A DNA stretch of 64,000 nucleotides. Source: Talpa occidentalis. Its lineage: Eukaryota; Chordata; Mammalia; Eulipotyphla; Talpidae. Below are positions 59,942 to 64,000 of the stretch, piece after piece. The stretch is from contig NW_023604295.1 in the NCBI RefSeq assembly GCF_014898055.3, forward strand, positions 71,822,301 through 71,886,300, written 5' to 3'. The notes beneath the pieces are model-generated. The model ran no database searches, was not told where the DNA came from, and saw only the letters and a program-made list of their open reading frames with translations. Each line of letters starts with the position of its first letter. Position 1 is the stretch's first letter. Made by a program: the position numbers and the translations under genes.

Positions 59942-60511
59942 TGTTATAGGACAGGGAGAGGGGCAGCCCAAAACCCCGCAAACCTGCCTATTCTAAATGG
60001 GTTCTGCCATCCGCCGCATCAACACAAAACATAGGAGACTTTAATGAAAAGGAACTTTAATAAAACTAGGAAACAATACAGGTAAGGCAAAGAATCTAGT
60101 TTCTAAATGAAGCACCCAAAGTTACCCATCCCCTCGTGGGTAAAAGTCCATCCAAATGGGATTGGCCCAGAGCAAGGCCCCAAGGCCTGCCACAAGTCTA
60201 AAGCATCTTCCAGTGGGGACCCACAGAAAAGGGTCACAAACAACCGGACAAGCCCGGAAGGAAAAGAGCAAAATCAACATCAAGATAAAAGCTGCCATTG
60301 TCACCTCCCCATGGGTCTCACCCACATCTGTGTCACCCAGTCTACGACCAAAAGACAAGCACAGTTTCTTCACGTGTCTCTAGGCTCCATCCTGCTTCCT
60401 ACCTCAGTCTCTTCTTCAGCTTCTCCTCTTCCTGCTCAGCTCCACCATCCCTTGGGTGGGGCAGGAAACCTCCCCCTTTCCTGGGGACTACCCTGTTGCA
60501 TAATGACTTCA
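59942..60511 (-). mobile_element. Probable solo LTR, antisense, related to the element at 40.7 kb
   Basis: Read on the minus strand it runs from TG at 60511 to CA at 59942, is GC-rich in the first part, and has two ATTAAA signals (reverse complements at 60040-60045 and 60056-60061) before a U5-like segment with 'gatgcggcggatggcagaac'. These suggest U3-R-U5. The A-run at 60511-60523 lies just outside. The 151-codon plus frame and the 83-codon minus frame are on opposite strands of the same repeat, have no recognised retroviral domain, and should not be annotated as genes. It shares an ordered set of motifs with 40679-41360. Confidence 0.55.
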
Positions 60512-60523
60512 AAAAAAAAAAAA

Positions 60524-60867
60524 ACTAACATAAATTTAGGATCTTCTTTAATGGCATTATAATTTTGGTCAAATTAGTTTTTATATGGCTATTTGTTTTA
60601 AGATAAAAACCTGATTGTTAGGATAATTTGCTTGATATTAACCAAGATTTTAGACTTTTTCAAGATAGTTAATATAAGGTGTATTATTTCAATAATGTCA
60701 GGGATGCCTTTGTTTTCAGAATAGTTTTAATAGAAAAACATGAGTAAAAGTCTAGGAAAGAATATTCTTATAGGAAAACATTTTTATTATATAAGCAATG
60801 AAATAAAGATAATATCTGAAAATATGTAGCATGATTATGGAAAAAAAAAAGTTCTGATTTGCTTGAT
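60524..60867. other. Anonymous AT-rich sequence
   Basis: Nothing recognised. Confidence 0.5.
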
Positions 60868-60883
60868 TCAAATCTGGGCTTTA

Positions 60884-61154
60884 TTTTATTATTTTTTGAA
60901 GATTTATTTACTTCTACAAGCACTGGGGTAGAGGCCAGAGGTGCAGGGTGAGAGGATTCACCAGAGACAGAGCAGGGAGCAGAACAGGCATAAGGACCGA
61001 AATACACTGCTGAGGGGAGCAGCGGGCAAAATAGGAGAGGTCTGCCGCACCATGTGGGAATCTCCCTGGCTGGCCAGGATTTGAACAGGCACTGCAGAGG
61101 CTGCGGACAGCTTCACAGAGCTGCGTTCAACCCACTGGGCTACTGGGGAGGCCC
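60884..61154 (-). mobile_element. tRNA-derived SINE (Rhin-1-like), intermediate subfamily
   Basis: Antisense copy with target-site duplication TCAAATCTGGGCTTTA at 60868-60883 against TCAAATCTGAGTTTTA at 61155-61170. The tail has TTATTTACTTCTACAAGCAC, a small change from the usual AAAT array. Confidence 0.92.
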
Positions 61155-61170
61155 TCAAATCTGAGTTTTA

Positions 61171-61330
61171 AAATCTGGGTTTTGAAACTATGTAATTTGG
61201 TGCATACATCTCTGAAAGTCTTATTTTCTTTATCTGTAAAATGGAAAACATAGTTTATATTGCCTTTTGTCCTTGCAAGGATTAATGAAAAAATGGAATA
61301 TGTGAAGAGCTGGAATATAATGCTCAATAT
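61171..61330 (+). mobile_element. MIR-like SINE fragment
   Basis: 'tcttattttctttatctgta', 'aaatggaaaacatagtttat', 'ccttgcaaggattaatg' and 'ataatgctcaatatttg' form the 3' half of MIR in sense orientation. Confidence 0.6.
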
Positions 61331-61374
61331 TTGTTTCTACTCTAGGTGATAGAAAAGTTCAGGCTGTAATAATT

Positions 61375-61706
61375 TTTTTTTTATATATTTTTTTTTTAAT
61401 AGAGGCATGTTTTTTTTTTATTTATTTATTCATTTATTTGTTTGTTTGTTTTTGTTTATACATGCACTGGGTACAGTCAGAAGCACGAGAGGGTGAGAGA
61501 ATTCACCAGAGCCAGAGCGGGGAGCAGAGCAGGCAGAAGGACCGAAGTACACTGCTGAGGGGAGCAGTGGGCGGCAGGAGAGGTCTGCATGCCATGTGGG
61601 ACCCTCCTCCGGTGGCCGGGGAGCAGCCGGGGATCGAACCGGCGCTGCAGAGGCTGCGGGCAGCTTCGCAACCCAGCGCTCAACCGCTGCGCCACCGGGG
61701 AGGCCC
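61375..61706 (-). mobile_element. Young tRNA-derived SINE (Rhin-1-like) with a very long tail
   Basis: Antisense, GC-rich copy. The 16-bp target-site duplication TCAGGCTGTAATAATT is exact at 61359-61374 and 61707-61722. On the plus strand the tail occupies about 75 bp of T-rich sequence with TTTA and TTTG repeats, longer than in any other copy here. It has the extra CGGTGGCCGGGGAGCAGCCG segment that is also seen, in variant form, in the 24350 copy. The 126-codon plus frame is SINE read antisense. Confidence 0.95.
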
Positions 61707-61722
61707 TCAGGCTGTAATAATT

Positions 61723-61983
61723 ACTATCATCCCAGGCTACTTAACAAGGTCTCAAAAAAGAGATTTCTGCACTCTTGAATTTTTCTTCCAAGAAGAGATT
61801 GCAACTATTACCAGGTAGAACTTCATGGATAGGTAACCTCAAGAGCTATTATGAACACTTAGTCATCAATAATATGACTAGAGTTAGTAGGTAAAGCAAA
61901 TGTAATGCAGTACCCTGGAATTTACTTGAACTTGTATGATAGGGCAACCCCAATGTTCACATTTCAATGGGTTGGCCTGACTG
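61723..61983. other. Anonymous sequence
   Basis: Nothing recognised. Confidence 0.5.
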
Positions 61984-62419
61984 TGGGTCCTTACCCAAAT
62001 GCTTAAAAAGGACTTATAATGAAACTCAATTGCAGACACACACAAAAATTTTAATATAGGGTTTATTTACCAAAAGGGTAAACAAAGAGAAATAACCCAG
62101 GGAGAAAGAGGGAGAAATTGGTGAATGTGTCCTACCAGTTCCACTGAGCTGGGATACCAATGTCACGCTGAAGGCCAGCAAAAATCCAACCCCCCCACCC
62201 CCACCCCAAGGCCCACATGTCTCTGGTTATACACCAAGCCTGGCTGCTTAGCTCCACTCTTAGTTTCCACATGTCTCCCTTCAGTGGTGAGGACATTATG
62301 GGATTTACAGTCCTTGATGCCTTGGATTTCTTTGGCCTGTTGTCGGGGTAGAGTCCATAAAGCCTGTGTTTGTAGAGTTCCTTCAGGACTTCCTCTCCCC
62401 CTAACAGTTGCAGATGCAA
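61984..62419 (-). mobile_element. Probable solo LTR (ERV1-type), antisense
   Basis: On the minus strand it starts TGCATCTGCAACTGTTAGGG, has a GC-rich U3-like part, then TTTGGTAAATAAACCCTATA with a polyadenylation signal (reverse complement at 62062-62067). A U5-like 'gcaattgagtttcattataa' follows, ending near 'gggtaaggacccaca'. This layout is typical of an LTR. The 95-codon minus and 99-codon plus frames overlap on opposite strands and are not genes. Confidence 0.55.
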
Positions 62420-63700
62420 TTTAGCCTTCTTTTCCTTAAGTTCTTTTCATCATGCATTTCTGTTTTCTCTGCAATGGTAATGCTGATTCAAAACCTAATG
62501 CCAAGGTACATCTAAATAGAGCTCATGTGACTCAGTGTATACTATACGCAAAATTTCCAGCACCATAATAATGGCTTTACTATGAGATCAGCAGCACTGC
62601 CAGGAAAATGGAGAAAGATTCTGCACTGGCTTTGCCATAAATAGTTTAGAAAATGTTTCATCTTCCACATTATTAAAGGGTCTCTTCATTTGTGATAATA
62701 AGGATTCAGTAGACTGGTAATTAAAAGTAGTTGTGTAGATAATATAGCCATGATTCAGCATCTAGGCTTTAGCCTTAGATTGATCAAAACAAAACAAAAC
62801 AAAACACTAAAATGAATTGTGAAAATTAAGTTTAATATTTATTTAAAATTCTATGCAACGTTACAAGGTTTATTTAATATTACTCTCCTATTGACCTATG
62901 ACAAAAACCAGTATCAGACACAAACATTCAAATCTCCTGAAAAATGCCACCCCCAACCTTCCAGTCTCCAGTGTAATTTCTTCCTTTCATCTTTTCTATA
63001 ATTTTTCATCACAATAATGCAAAGATCTCCTTGGAATTTGAGAATGTTCCTCACTGGGGAAAAGCAAGAATCTTATCAGCAAAGAGAGAAGAGTCTTTAG
63101 TGGGAAGGGGACAAGGAAGCTACAACTATTGTTATTTTTTAGTTTTTTTAGTTTTTGCATCTGCAAGCTTTAGGCACCAAGGGGCAGGGAATATAGTAGA
63201 ACAAAAGAAGTATGTTGGACAATGAGTATTGTCAATGGACTATTGAAGCAACATAGTAACTTGGAGGATAAAAGAGAGCAAATTGTTTCTGCTTTATGAA
63301 TTTTTGGTGATTTAAACTCTGAGGGAAAAAAATTTGGGGAATATAAAAAAGATAAATAGGAGTTTTACATTCTAGTTGAGCACCATTTATTTCTTAGACA
63401 GAGGATATTACTTATCAACTGTTTGGAGACATTAATTTTTTCTTTCCTTTTCATGCTTATCAATAAAATAAAATATTATATTTTTTGGTAACTGCCTTAG
63501 TAAATAAAAAATAACTGCCAATAATTTAAAAATTGAGTAGCTTTTCTTCAACAAACAAATCCTGAAATGGTTAGGATCAAGGAAAAATTGTTTAGGGCAG
63601 GTCACCATTATGGTGCCTATATGCACTCATCTAGATCCAAGTAGTAGCACTGACCAAATAACTTTATGCTACCTTCCACCTTTTATGATAATAGAGATAT
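62420..63700. other. Anonymous AT-rich sequence
   Basis: No gene. An (AAAAC)4 tract is at 62786-62805. Confidence 0.5.
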
Positions 63701-63715
63701 AAAAATTAATGAATT

Positions 63716-63981
63716 GAAAGATTTATTTAATTTATTTATAAATACAAGAATGGGGTGTAGGTCAGAGATGCAGAGAATGAGAGGATTCACTACACACAGA
63801 TTGGGGAACAGAACCAGGAGCTCTACTGAAATACACTGCTGAAGGGAGCAGTGGGTGAGACAGGAGAGGTCTGCTGCACCAGGTGGGTCAACTCACTGGC
63901 CTGGGATAGAACTCATGCCACAGTGGCTGGTGATAGCTTTATACCACTGAGGCTTTAAGCCCTGTGCCACCAGGAGACCCT
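63716..63981 (-). mobile_element. tRNA-derived SINE (Rhin-1-like), older subfamily
   Basis: Antisense copy near the window edge, with target-site duplication AAAAATTAATGAATT at 63701-63715 against AAAAATCAAAGAATT at 63982-63996. Head GTGCCACCAGGAGACCCT has lost a base or two relative to the family form. Confidence 0.9.
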
Positions 63982-64000
63982 AAAAATCAAAGAATTTAAA

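Noticed and set aside
60107..60562. 151-codon plus-strand frame
   Set aside because: It lies antisense to a probable LTR and ends in an A-run. An 83-codon frame on the other strand covers the same DNA. There is no domain.
5785..63981. A dispersed family of similar small proteins
   Set aside because: All similar peptides come from copies of the same tRNA-derived SINE in either orientation.

Overview
This is about 64 kb of mammalian nuclear DNA from a gene desert or a long intron. It is AT-rich and CpG-poor. I find no protein-coding gene, rRNA, tRNA, CRISPR array or bacterial feature. The open reading frames are short (165 codons at most). They either fall inside interspersed repeats or look like chance frames in AT-rich sequence.

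The organism is best judged from the repeats. The dominant element is a tRNA-derived SINE of about 260-280 bp with 22 recognisable copies. It has a head like GGGCCTCCCTGGTGGCGCAG, a pol III A box and B box, a body rich in CTCTCCTG and CTGCTCCCCTCAGCAG, and a tail of AATAAATAAATCTT followed by A's. The AATAAA plus TCTTT tail is the T+ SINE class of laurasiatherian mammals. From memory the body fits Rhin-1 of rhinolophoid bats better than CHR/Bov-tA (artiodactyls), Can (carnivores) or VES (vesper bats). I therefore infer a horseshoe-bat-like genome at moderate confidence. Alu and B1 are not seen.

Layout: 1-12 kb is mostly anonymous AT-rich sequence with an L1 3' end, one SINE and a MIR. 12-31 kb carries 11 SINEs, two antisense L1 fragments, a long ancient repeat at about 15.9-16.5 kb, a GA microsatellite, a MaLR (MLT1-like) LTR split by a composite microsatellite at 28.2-28.6 kb, a SINE nested in another SINE's tail at 29.8-30.3 kb and a MER5A-like hAT element at 30.8 kb. 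32.2-33.3 kb is a GC-rich LTR-like block. 35-43 kb has five SINEs, including a head-to-head pair 28 bp apart, and an LTR interrupted by a young SINE. 43-60 kb is mainly anonymous, with an ATCT microsatellite, a short unidentified exon-like stretch at 49.5 kb, MIR copies, a MER3-like element and a probable LTR next to a SINE at 53 kb. 60-64 kb has two antisense LTRs and three SINEs.

Nothing here forms a working gene system. The most interesting points are the SINE structure (subfamilies, precise target-site duplications, nesting, inverted pairs), an apparently shared LTR family at about 40.7 and 60 kb, the GC-rich block at 32-33 kb and the unidentified stretch at 49.5 kb. Family names rest on recognition by eye; no database was searched.
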